Of a stretch of 8,504 nucleotides of DNA, positions 1 through 6,175 are shown piece after piece. The notes under the pieces are model-generated. The model saw only the letters and a program-made list of their open reading frames with translations, did no database searches and was not told where the DNA came from. Origin of the DNA: UBA4416 sp031539425 (lineage in GTDB: Bacteria > Bacteroidota > Bacteroidia > B-17B0 > Aurantibacillaceae); assembly GCA_031539425.1 (NCBI GenBank), contig JAVKLI010000090.1, positions 1 through 8,504 of the forward strand, written 5' to 3'. How positions within the stretch are numbered: the stretch's first letter is position 1; each line of letters begins with the position of its first letter. Made by a program: the position numbers and the translations under genes.

Positions 1-139
1 TATTTGACTTATTATGGGCTGTCCGCTAAAATTTTTACTTTTACTCATTACTTAACTTTTGTCGTAAAAATTAAAGTAATAAAAAAAGGAGATGGTAGAA
101 ATACCGCTCCCTTTTAAATTGTTTTATCGGACACTAATA
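1..139 (-). repeat. Left copy of ~140-bp inverted repeat (probable mobile-element end)
   Basis: This segment is the reverse complement of 8365-8504. I aligned them by eye: they match throughout except for one indel, a run of two G at 88-89 here against three in the other copy. The match stops at CTAATA (134-139), so that is the inner boundary. The repeat contains a 12-bp inverted pair with one mismatch, TGTCCGCTAAAA (20-31) and TTTTATCGGACA (122-133), the layout of transposon terminal repeats. The first 19 bases, outside this pair, are also shared with the other copy. The repeated unit therefore probably continues beyond the window, for example as an insertion-sequence end. No transposase is visible here. 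A non-autonomous miniature element of about 114 bp (20-133) is the alternative. Confidence 0.85.
81..115 (-). terminator. Hairpin with T-run inside the left repeat copy
   Basis: On the minus strand AAAAGGGAG pairs with CTCCTTTT, with one unpaired base. An inner GGTA/TACC stem closes a four-base loop, and a run of seven T follows. This is the shape of an intrinsic terminator for transcription entering the repeat from the gene side. On the other strand the loop reads GAAA, a GNRA-type tetraloop. Compared with the right copy, one G of the outer stem is missing, so this stem is slightly weaker. The structure is visible in the sequence; termination activity is inferred. Confidence 0.45.
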
Positions 140-221
140 TAATTAAATATTAAAATATTTTTGTTAATCAAACATACTATTCTAAAATAGATTTATGTAG
201 TTTTAAACCAAAATTTTGAGC

Positions 222-1229
222 ATGATTTTAAAATGTAAAGCACCCTTACGCATTGGATTAGCAGGTGGTGGTACAGATGTAAGCCCGTATTGTGATATGT
301 TTGGAGGAGCTGTAATTAATATGACTATTAATTTATATGCTCACGCTACGCTTGAGCCACTTGATAATGGAAAAATTATTTTATCTACTGGCCACAATAA
401 TAGTATTACCCTTGAAGCATCTGAAAAATTACGTTTAGTAACTGGTTATGAATTATTAATAGGTGTTTATAATAAAATAAATACATTATATATTAAAAGA
501 CCAATGTCTTTTAAATTAACCTCTACTATTGATGCACCCCAGGGGTCAGGTTTAGGAACCTCATCTACAATTGTAGTTGCTTTAATAGGCGTTTTTTTAA
601 AATGGTTAAATGTATCGTTAAATAAACATGAAATTGCCACATTAGCCTATGATATAGAAAGAACAGATTTGCAAATGAGTGGTGGTAAACAAGATCAATA
701 TGCAGCTACGTTTGGCGGAATTAATTTTATTGAATTTGGAACTCATGATAAAGTTATTGTTAGTCCATTATCAGTGAGTCAAGCTACGATTCAAGAATTG
801 CAATCAAATATGTTGTTATATTTTACTTCTACCCAAAGGCTTTCTGCGGTTATTATTGATGAACAGATTAAAAATGTAAAAAATAACAACAGTAAATCTA
901 TAGAGGCTATGCACCATTTAAAAGAACAAGCACTGCAGATGAAACAATGTTTGTTGGAAAATAATATAAATGATATTGGTACTATTTTTCAGTTTGGGTG
1001 GTTATACAAAAAACAAATGGCGCAATCTATATCAAATTCTTTTATTGATGCAATTTACGATACCGCTATGCAACATGGGGCTACAGGCGGAAAAATATCT
1101 GGTGCTGGCGGTGGCGGATTTATGTTTTTTTATTGCCCAAATAATACCAAACAACAAGTGGCAAATTGTATTACTCAATTAGGAGGCAACATGCAAAATT
1201 TTCAAATAGAATTAAAAGGCTTACAATAA
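222..1229 (+). CDS. hddA: D-glycero-alpha-D-manno-heptose 7-phosphate kinase (GHMP kinase family)
   Basis: Predicted cytoplasmic sugar kinase of 335 aa. HddA phosphorylates C-1 of D-glycero-D-manno-heptose 7-phosphate, a step towards GDP-heptose for surface polysaccharides. All GHMP landmarks are present: an N-terminal CKAPLRIGLAGGGTD block (5-19), the glycine-rich ATP loop APQGSGLGTSST (105-116), GGKQDQYAATFGG (154-166) with the likely catalytic Asp158, and the C-terminal GATGGKISGAGGGGF motif (286-300). The N-terminal block and SPYCDMFGG fit HddA better than galactokinase or mevalonate-type kinases. The length is normal for the family. I chose ATG 222 because the protein then starts MILKCKAPLR; an in-frame TTG at 216 would add only two residues. 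No hddC, gmhA or gmhB is nearby. The gene converges on yraN with a 2-bp gap and no terminator between them. Exact substrate specificity (heptose versus another sugar phosphate) is inferred from family resemblance. Confidence 0.85.
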   Translation: MILKCKAPLRIGLAGGGTDVSPYCDMFGGAVINMTINLYAHATLEPLDNGKIILSTGHNNSITLEASEKLRLVTGYELLIGVYNKINTLYIKRPMSFKLTSTIDAPQGSGLGTSSTIVVALIGVFLKWLNVSLNKHEIATLAYDIERTDLQMSGGKQDQYAATFGGINFIEFGTHDKVIVSPLSVSQATIQELQSNMLLYFTSTQRLSAVIIDEQIKNVKNNNSKSIEAMHHLKEQALQMKQCLLENNINDIGTIFQFGWLYKKQMAQSISNSFIDAIYDTAMQHGATGGKISGAGGGGFMFFYCPNNTKQQVANCITQLGGNMQNFQIELKGLQ

Positions 1230-1231
1230 CA

Positions 1232-1618
1232 TTATTTATTGCTTAATTGAGGTTCAAAGGCTTGTATAATGTGTTCAATTTTAGTTTGTTTGTTATTATA
1301 TATAATTGATAAAATATCAAATTGTATCTCAGAATCTATATTTTTATTTTGCATGTAATAATGAGCTGCTTTTATTAAGTTTTGTTGTTTGCTCTTAGAT
1401 ACAAAAGATTCAGGAGATCCAAAAAAATCAGTCTTTCGCAATTTTACTTCAAATATACTGATGACATTATTTTTGAAGGCAATAATGTCTACTTCTAAAT
1501 GATAAATGCGCCAATTTTTTTCTAGTATTTGGTAGCCATGATCAATAAGGTATTGCTCAGCTATTGTTTCTCCTTTGGCGCCTATTTGGGTGCTTGTAAA
1601 CTTATTATGTTGATACAC
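1232..1618 (-). CDS. YraN family (UPF0102) endonuclease-like protein
   Basis: Small protein of 128 aa from the YraN/UPF0102 family, which has a restriction-endonuclease-like (PD-(D/E)XK) fold. Family members are widely conserved, and their biological role is poorly defined. Visible hallmarks are GAKGETIAEQYL (13-24), GYQILEKNWR (28-37), LEVDIIA (41-47) with Asp44, and FEVKLR (56-61), which supplies the E-x-K of the nuclease core (Glu57, Lys59). FGSPESFVSKSKQQNLIKAA (66-85) is the usual family continuation. The usual GEIDLIA reads LEVDIIA here, which keeps the acidic residues. Translation probably starts at GTG 1618, because no suitable ATG lies near the N-terminal motif. That GTG shares its first G with the TAG stop of the upstream FG-GAP gene (TAGTG), suggesting translational coupling in a two-gene operon. 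The length is typical (about 115-130 aa). Confidence 0.9.
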   Translation of the reverse strand: MYQHNKFTSTQIGAKGETIAEQYLIDHGYQILEKNWRIYHLEVDIIAFKNNVISIFEVKLRKTDFFGSPESFVSKSKQQNLIKAAHYYMQNKNIDSEIQFDILSIIYNNKQTKIEHIIQAFEPQLSNK

Positions 1619-3855
1619 TATTGAATGATAACTTTAAGAGTGCTAGGTGGGGTTAGTTTATTTTTATCTAAAATAGATACAAAATAAAATCCTTTTACAA
1701 ACTGACTGGTGTTAAGTTGAATGTGGACATTTTGAGTTTCTAATTTATAAATTAATCTACCTAAGGTATCTGTAATTTTAATTTCGTAGGTTGTAAATAT
1801 GGGCGAGTTTATATTGATATTTAATTCATTTGTGGTAGGGTTAGGATACAGTACAACATTCATTTTTGTTTGAGCATTTTCTATAACACTAATGGTAGAA
1901 GTTGGTTGTGTTGAATTGTAAAAAGCAATACCGCCTGCATAATTTCCAATTACCAAATCTCGTTTACCATCATTTGTAATATCTACAAAATTTGGGGCAC
2001 AGCGAGCACCTTCATAAATAGAAAATAAATTGGAGTTTAATAAATTAAAGGTTCCTGTTAAATTTCCATCTATATTATCATAAAGACTAATGCTACCACT
2101 GGCTGTGCCAAGCATTAAAAAGGTTCTGCTAGCATCTGTAAACATAAATGGCACACTGTATCCAGAAAAAGAACCGGGCGGCGCAGTACTTATATTGCCT
2201 AATTTATTGGTTATTAAAGTAAAATTTGGGGCTGTGGCTGTGCCAATATTTTTATAATACATAATTAATCCGTTGGTGCCGCCTAATAATAAATCTTTAA
2301 GCCCGTCTTTGTTTACATCAAATATTTGTGGATAAACAAAGTTGTTACCTCTTATAACTGCATTATTATAACTTAATGAAAAGGTATTGAAAGCCGCAGG
2401 ATTGCCTGCTCCAGCTGTATTTACAAAGTAATGCACGTATCCATTTGAACCACCTAATATTAAATCTTCGTCGCCGTCATTATCTAAATCTCCAAAGGTT
2501 GGTGCCAACGCATATAAATCTAAAGAACCGATATTGGCATAATCTTTAGTAATTAATGAAAATGAAGGACTAGTATTGGTGCCAATATTTCTATAATAAG
2601 CTAACCGCGATTTATTAGTGTTATCTACATAGTACCCTAAATGGCCTACTATAATATCTTGTTTTCCATCGGCATCGGCATCAAAAAAAACAGGGTAAGC
2701 GCCTTCACCTAGTTCTATCATCTCATCTTGTAAAAAGTTTTTTTTCTGTATTTGAAAATTTACTGTTGGGGTGGTAGATACATCTTTATAGTACCAAATG
2801 CTTTCATAATTTTCAGATCCAGATGTAGCATTGGGAGAGGCAGTTAAGTCTTTTTTCCCATCATTATCAATATCTAAATAACTAATAAATGGAAATGAAT
2901 TCATTTTTATTACCGTGGTACTCCCTTTGTTTGGATAGTTGGGGTATAATTTTGTAGTGTCAGTTATATGGGCATTATTAATAAAACCTCCATTATGCAC
3001 ATAACTTACTTCGTTACAGCCTATATCGCTAATAATTAACTCTTTATCGCCATCACCATCACTATCAAATATTACTAAGTTAGAGCCTGAGTGTTGGGTT
3101 TTACCTAGAGGATTACTTGGGTTAATAGGGTTTGGTATTTTAGGAAAAGGACATTGGTTTAATAATACCTGGCAGCCCGACTCGTATATATCGCCCCAAC
3201 AATCATCAACTGTATTAAATTTAAAGTTTTCGGCATTACCATATAGTTCTTTACTCATGTTTTTATGAAACTCTAATTTGACTCCAAGTATCCAAAATGC
3301 AAGTATGTCTAAATCGCCATCGTTATCTAGATCAGCAATGCCGGGTGCACTTACTTGACTAGCGGGTATATTAGACATATTAGGTGTACCGGATGGATTG
3401 TAATTACTGTTTAATTTATCACTCACTAATGAAAACGATAAAGCTGTAGTGCTTGTGTTTTTAAAAACTCTTATACAACCGGTGGTGTAGGTAAAAATAT
3501 CTATTTTATTGTCAAAGTTATAATCTACAAAAGAAACCCAACTATACACTTGTGGCAGTTGAGCTTGATATTTAGGTGCATGTATATACTTAGTTTGCCC
3601 TGCATTACCTACATTTAGATATGTTGTTAATTTATCACCTACATCTGAATGTTTATCAAATACTACCAAATCATTTTTACCATCTAAATCTAAATCGAGG
3701 CTACCTAAGGTTGTAAAATTAAGCCCTCCAGCCCAAGGCATACTTAGTTTTTTTCCATTTTCGTAAACAGGAACTGTATCTCTAAAAACAGAAAATTGAG
3801 CCTGTAATGAAAATTTAAAAAAAAATAAAAGAGCTAATAAAATTGTTTTTTTCAT
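1618..3855 (-). CDS. Secreted FG-GAP/VCBS repeat protein with T9SS type A sorting domain
   Basis: Protein of 745 aa, predicted to be exported through the inner membrane and then by the type IX secretion system to the cell surface or medium. ATG 3855 is preferred because it opens a clear signal peptide: MKK, a hydrophobic stretch at 4-18, and probable cleavage after LQA (17-19). An upstream in-frame start at 3897 would put 14 extra residues before it. Nine calcium-loop motifs of the form DxDxDGxxD begin at residues 54, 111, 175, 264, 328, 392, 456, 513 and 625, typical of FG-GAP beta-propeller blades. Two modules starting YY(R/K)NIGT (420 and 533) are visibly related. A cysteine- and proline-rich insertion lies at 219-250 (Cys219, 228, 235). 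The C-terminus (about 660-745) is a Por-secretion tail with LYPNPTTNELNI and GFYFVSI. The ligand and role are unknown. The gene overlaps yraN by 1 nt. Confidence 0.9.
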   Translation of the reverse strand: MKKTILLALLFFFKFSLQAQFSVFRDTVPVYENGKKLSMPWAGGLNFTTLGSLDLDLDGKNDLVVFDKHSDVGDKLTTYLNVGNAGQTKYIHAPKYQAQLPQVYSWVSFVDYNFDNKIDIFTYTTGCIRVFKNTSTTALSFSLVSDKLNSNYNPSGTPNMSNIPASQVSAPGIADLDNDGDLDILAFWILGVKLEFHKNMSKELYGNAENFKFNTVDDCWGDIYESGCQVLLNQCPFPKIPNPINPSNPLGKTQHSGSNLVIFDSDGDGDKELIISDIGCNEVSYVHNGGFINNAHITDTTKLYPNYPNKGSTTVIKMNSFPFISYLDIDNDGKKDLTASPNATSGSENYESIWYYKDVSTTPTVNFQIQKKNFLQDEMIELGEGAYPVFFDADADGKQDIIVGHLGYYVDNTNKSRLAYYRNIGTNTSPSFSLITKDYANIGSLDLYALAPTFGDLDNDGDEDLILGGSNGYVHYFVNTAGAGNPAAFNTFSLSYNNAVIRGNNFVYPQIFDVNKDGLKDLLLGGTNGLIMYYKNIGTATAPNFTLITNKLGNISTAPPGSFSGYSVPFMFTDASRTFLMLGTASGSISLYDNIDGNLTGTFNLLNSNLFSIYEGARCAPNFVDITNDGKRDLVIGNYAGGIAFYNSTQPTSTISVIENAQTKMNVVLYPNPTTNELNININSPIFTTYEIKITDTLGRLIYKLETQNVHIQLNTSQFVKGFYFVSILDKNKLTPPSTLKVIIQ

Positions 3856-3861
3856 ATTAAT

Positions 3862-3869
3862 CAAATATA
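3862..3869 (-). promoter_or_regulatory. Possible -7 box of the FG-GAP gene
   Basis: On the minus strand this reads TATATTTG, a full match to the Bacteroidota -7 consensus TAnnTTTG. It ends only 6 nt before the preferred ATG at 3855. Use of this box would put the transcription start at or next to the start codon, giving a leaderless or nearly leaderless mRNA, so it may be a chance match in AT-rich DNA. No clear TTG -33 element is present; a TTA lies at about the right distance. Confidence 0.25.
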
Positions 3870-3921
3870 AAAAAAGAAACGTAATTACTCTAACCATTAA
3901 ATAGAGCTTAAAATATTAAAC

Positions 3922-3944
3922 AGACGTCTATATAAAGCTAGCTA
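3922..3944. promoter_or_regulatory. Two short perfect palindromes in the divergent intergenic region
   Basis: AGACGTCT (3922-3929) and AGCTAGCT (3937-3944) are perfect 8-bp palindromes with centres 15 bp apart, between the divergent FG-GAP gene and rfbC. They could be binding sites for a dimeric regulator. No regulator gene is nearby, and short palindromes are common by chance. Confidence 0.15.
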
Positions 3945-4061
3945 TTTGTTGTTTTTTTTAAATAAATAACACTTTATATATAATCTGCAAATAGAAAAGT
4001 ACATGTGTTTTTTGTATATTTCGTGCCTAAAAAAAGGAATTTACATTACATTGTATTTAGG

Positions 4062-4604
4062 ATGCAGCTCATTGAAACTAAAATAAAAGACCTTATCATC
4101 ATTCAACCTAATGTGTTTGAAGATAGCCGAGGTTATTTTTTTGAAAGTTATAATAAAGAACAATTTGCTAAACTAGGCGTTAATGCAACCTTTGTACAAG
4201 ATAATCAATCTTTATCAAATAAAGATGTTTTGCGAGGCTTGCATTTTCAGGCAGCACCATTTGCACAAGGTAAATTAGTGCGTGTAATACAAGGTGCCGT
4301 TTTAGATGTAGCTGTAGATATAAAAAAAAACTCCCCAACTTACGGAGATCATGTAACCGTAGAGCTTAATGAAACCAATAAAACCATGTTTTATATCCCG
4401 CCAGGCTTTGCCCATGGTTTTGTAACACTTCAAAATAATACCATATTTACTTACAAGTGCACCAATGTGTACCATAAAGAGGTAGAAGGCTGTTTATTAT
4501 GGAACGACCCAAAACTTAATATTAACTGGAATTGTTCCAACCCATTGGTATCAGATAAAGATCAACTAGGTGAGGTGTTTACTAATTTTAAAAGCCCATT
4601 TTGA
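4062..4604 (+). CDS. rfbC: dTDP-4-dehydrorhamnose 3,5-epimerase
   Basis: RmlC/RfbC cupin epimerase of 180 aa, the standard family length. It converts dTDP-4-dehydro-6-deoxy-D-glucose to dTDP-4-dehydro-L-rhamnose in the cytoplasm, the third step of dTDP-L-rhamnose synthesis. Visible motifs are FEDSRGYFFESY (19-30), FVQDNQSLSNKDVLRGLHFQ (44-63) with the catalytic His61, KLVRVIQGAVLDVAVD (71-86), IPPGFAHGF (112-120), YKCT with Tyr131 in the position of the catalytic tyrosine, and LLWNDP (145-150). ATG 4062 is chosen because MQLIETKI is where the family begins; an in-frame GTG at 4005 would add a non-homologous 19-residue extension. rfbA, rfbB and rfbD are not in the window, so the product could also serve another dTDP-6-deoxysugar branch. 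It stands alone, with 206 nt to the divergent FG-GAP gene and 93 nt to the next gene. Confidence 0.93.
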   Translation: MQLIETKIKDLIIIQPNVFEDSRGYFFESYNKEQFAKLGVNATFVQDNQSLSNKDVLRGLHFQAAPFAQGKLVRVIQGAVLDVAVDIKKNSPTYGDHVTVELNETNKTMFYIPPGFAHGFVTLQNNTIFTYKCTNVYHKEVEGCLLWNDPKLNINWNCSNPLVSDKDQLGEVFTNFKSPF

Positions 4605-4607
4605 TTT

Positions 4608-4634
4608 TTTCTTTTTCTAAATAGTTAAAAGAAA
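4608..4634 (+). terminator. Weak AT-rich hairpin after rfbC
   Basis: TTTCTTTT (4608-4615) and AAAAGAAA (4627-4634) form a perfect 8-bp stem around an 11-nt loop, starting 3 nt after the rfbC stop codon. The stem has a single G-C pair and no strong T-run follows. It is at best a weak terminator, but its position between rfbC and the promoter of the next gene fits. Confidence 0.25.
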
Positions 4635-4666
4635 CTAACAAGTATTAAATCACACATGATTTTTAA

Positions 4667-4674
4667 TACATTTG
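4667..4674 (+). promoter_or_regulatory. -7 promoter box before the DUF3127 gene
   Basis: TACATTTG matches the Bacteroidota sigma-A -7 consensus TAnnTTTG exactly and lies 23 nt before ATG 4698, a sensible leader length. A TTA, one base off the usual -33 TTG, stands 19 nt upstream at 4645-4647. The box lies inside the possible N-terminal extension from ATG 4656, which supports the downstream start. It probably drives the DUF3127-ansA-parE unit. Confidence 0.5.
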
Positions 4675-4697
4675 TTTTTCAATTAAATAAAAAAAAC

Positions 4698-5081
4698 ATG
4701 GAAATTATAGGTAGTTTAAAATTAAAAGGAGAAACTAATAAGGTAAGCGAAAAGTTTCAAAAAAGAGATTTTGTTGTTACAACAGATAAAAATACACCGT
4801 ACCCTCAACACGTTAGTTTTCAAATAACACAAGATAAATGCTCAATTTTAGATAGATATAATGAAGGGGATGAAATAAAAGTACACTTTAACCTTCGTGG
4901 TAGAGAGTGGAACGGCCCACAAGGTGTTAAATACTTTAACACTCTTGAAGCTTGGAGAATTGAAAATATAAGCGGAGGTGGTAATTCAAATAACAATTAC
5001 AATCAAAGCAACGCAGCTGCTTCATCATCTACAACTTTTAATACTGATACTGCAACAGACGCAGACGATTTACCATTTTAA
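4698..5081 (+). CDS. DUF3127 OB-fold protein with SSB-like acidic C-terminal tip
   Basis: Protein of 127 aa resembling the DUF3127 family, small proteins with a predicted single-stranded-DNA-binding-like OB fold found mostly in Bacteroidota. Residues 1-92 are the folded part, opening MEIIGSLKL, with FVVTTDKNTPYPQHVSFQ (25-42) and HFNLRGREWNGPQGVKYFNT (63-82); the aromatic and basic residues could contact nucleic acid. Residues 93-122 are a low-complexity linker rich in G, N, S, T and A. The last five residues, DDLPF (123-127), match the acidic tip that SSB uses to recruit partner proteins. ATG 4698 is preferred over ATG 4656 because a -7 box lies between them and the extra 14 residues look unrelated. 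It sits 31 nt upstream of ansA. The family call is firm; the DNA-binding function is inferred. It is shorter than a normal SSB and lacks a canonical SSB N-terminus. Confidence 0.85.
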   Translation: MEIIGSLKLKGETNKVSEKFQKRDFVVTTDKNTPYPQHVSFQITQDKCSILDRYNEGDEIKVHFNLRGREWNGPQGVKYFNTLEAWRIENISGGGNSNNNYNQSNAAASSSTTFNTDTATDADDLPF

Positions 5082-5112
5082 AAGCTAATTTTTACTTATT
5101 TTATTGTTTTGT

Positions 5113-6168
5113 ATGCCTATGTTGCAACAAAAAAAGCCTGCTATATTATTAATTTATACAGGTGGCACCATAGGCATGCAGCAAGATTCAAACTCACATG
5201 CTTTAAAGCCACTTAATTTTAGTGCTTTAAAAAAGCATATTCCAGAGTTAGAAAAATTAAATGTAACATTAAGTTCTATTTCATTTAAAACTCCGATAGA
5301 TTCTAGTAATGCATCCATAGAATTTATTCAAGAATTGGCAGCATTAATTGAAAAAAATTACAACATATACAATGGTTTTGTAGTACTTCATGGGTCAGAC
5401 ACGATGGCTTATACAGCTAGCGCTTTAAGTTTTATGTTTGAAAATTTAAGCAAACCTATCATCTTTACAGGTTCTCAATTACCAATAGGGGTAATACGAA
5501 CAGATGGGAAAGAAAATATTATATCGGCTATAGAAATTACGGCTACTCAACGTAATGGTAAACCCATTATAAATGAAGTATGTATTTATTTTGAATACAA
5601 GCTGTATAGAGGTAATAGAACTTACAAGTATAACTCTGCTAATTTTGACGCCTTTAAATCGCCTAATTACCCATTTTTAGCCGAAGCTGGCGTAGATATA
5701 AAATATCACACAGATTTTTTTTTAAACCCATCTAAAAAGAAACTTCAAATAAATAAATTGTTAAACAACCATATAGCTTGTTTAAAGCTATACCCTGGCA
5801 TTAATGAAACTGTAGTAAAATCAATACTTTTTACGCCTAATATTAAAGCTGTAGTTTTAGAAACATTTGGGAGTGGTAACGCTATTACAAAACCATGGTT
5901 TATTAATTTATTAAAAGAGGCTATAACAAAACGCATTATCATTTTAAATATTACCCAATGCAACGAGGGTTTTGTAATACAAGGTAAATATGAAACTAGC
6001 AGTCAACTTAAAGCAATAGGTGTAATAAGCGGGCATGATATGACCTTTGAAAGTGCTATTACTAAATTAATGGTTGTGTTAGGCAAAAATTTATCACATC
6101 AAAAAACTGTACAGCTTTTACATACTGTAATAGCAGGCGAAATGACACTTTATAACAAACTTAATTAA
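5113..6168 (+). CDS. ansA: Type I (cytoplasmic) L-asparaginase
   Basis: Enzyme of 351 aa that hydrolyses L-asparagine to aspartate and ammonia. No signal peptide is seen, and the length fits the cytoplasmic AnsA type. Catalytic features are YTGGTIG (15-21) with nucleophile Thr16, DSSN (63-66), HGSDTMAY (93-100) and DGKENI (131-136) with Lys133. In HGSDTM a serine (Ser95) replaces the threonine found at the second catalytic position in well-known asparaginases; this is conservative and should still be active. TQCNEG (281-286) holds a cysteine that appears to match the allosteric-site Cys of E. coli AnsA. The start could be ATG 5113 or ATG 5119; an in-frame TTG at 5104 is less likely. The stop is 7 nt before parE, so the two are probably co-transcribed, although no functional link is obvious. 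Confidence 0.93.
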   Translation: MPMLQQKKPAILLIYTGGTIGMQQDSNSHALKPLNFSALKKHIPELEKLNVTLSSISFKTPIDSSNASIEFIQELAALIEKNYNIYNGFVVLHGSDTMAYTASALSFMFENLSKPIIFTGSQLPIGVIRTDGKENIISAIEITATQRNGKPIINEVCIYFEYKLYRGNRTYKYNSANFDAFKSPNYPFLAEAGVDIKYHTDFFLNPSKKKLQINKLLNNHIACLKLYPGINETVVKSILFTPNIKAVVLETFGSGNAITKPWFINLLKEAITKRIIILNITQCNEGFVIQGKYETSSQLKAIGVISGHDMTFESAITKLMVVLGKNLSHQKTVQLLHTVIAGEMTLYNKLN

Positions 6169-6175
6169 ATTAAAA

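Noticed and set aside
177..190. Small hairpin CTATT-CTAA-AATAG before hddA
   Set aside because: A five-pair AT-rich stem is too weak to claim a regulatory role.
188..205. TAGATTTA and TAGTTTTA as -7 boxes of hddA
   Set aside because: Both lack the final G of TAnnTTTG, and the nearest TTG (161-163) is 24 nt away from the first, outside the usual spacing.
970..1182. 70-aa plus-strand open frame
   Set aside because: It lies inside hddA in another frame and shows no domain. It is a shadow.
5745..5963. 72-aa minus-strand open frame
   Set aside because: It lies wholly inside ansA, whose product is clearly recognised. It is an antisense shadow.
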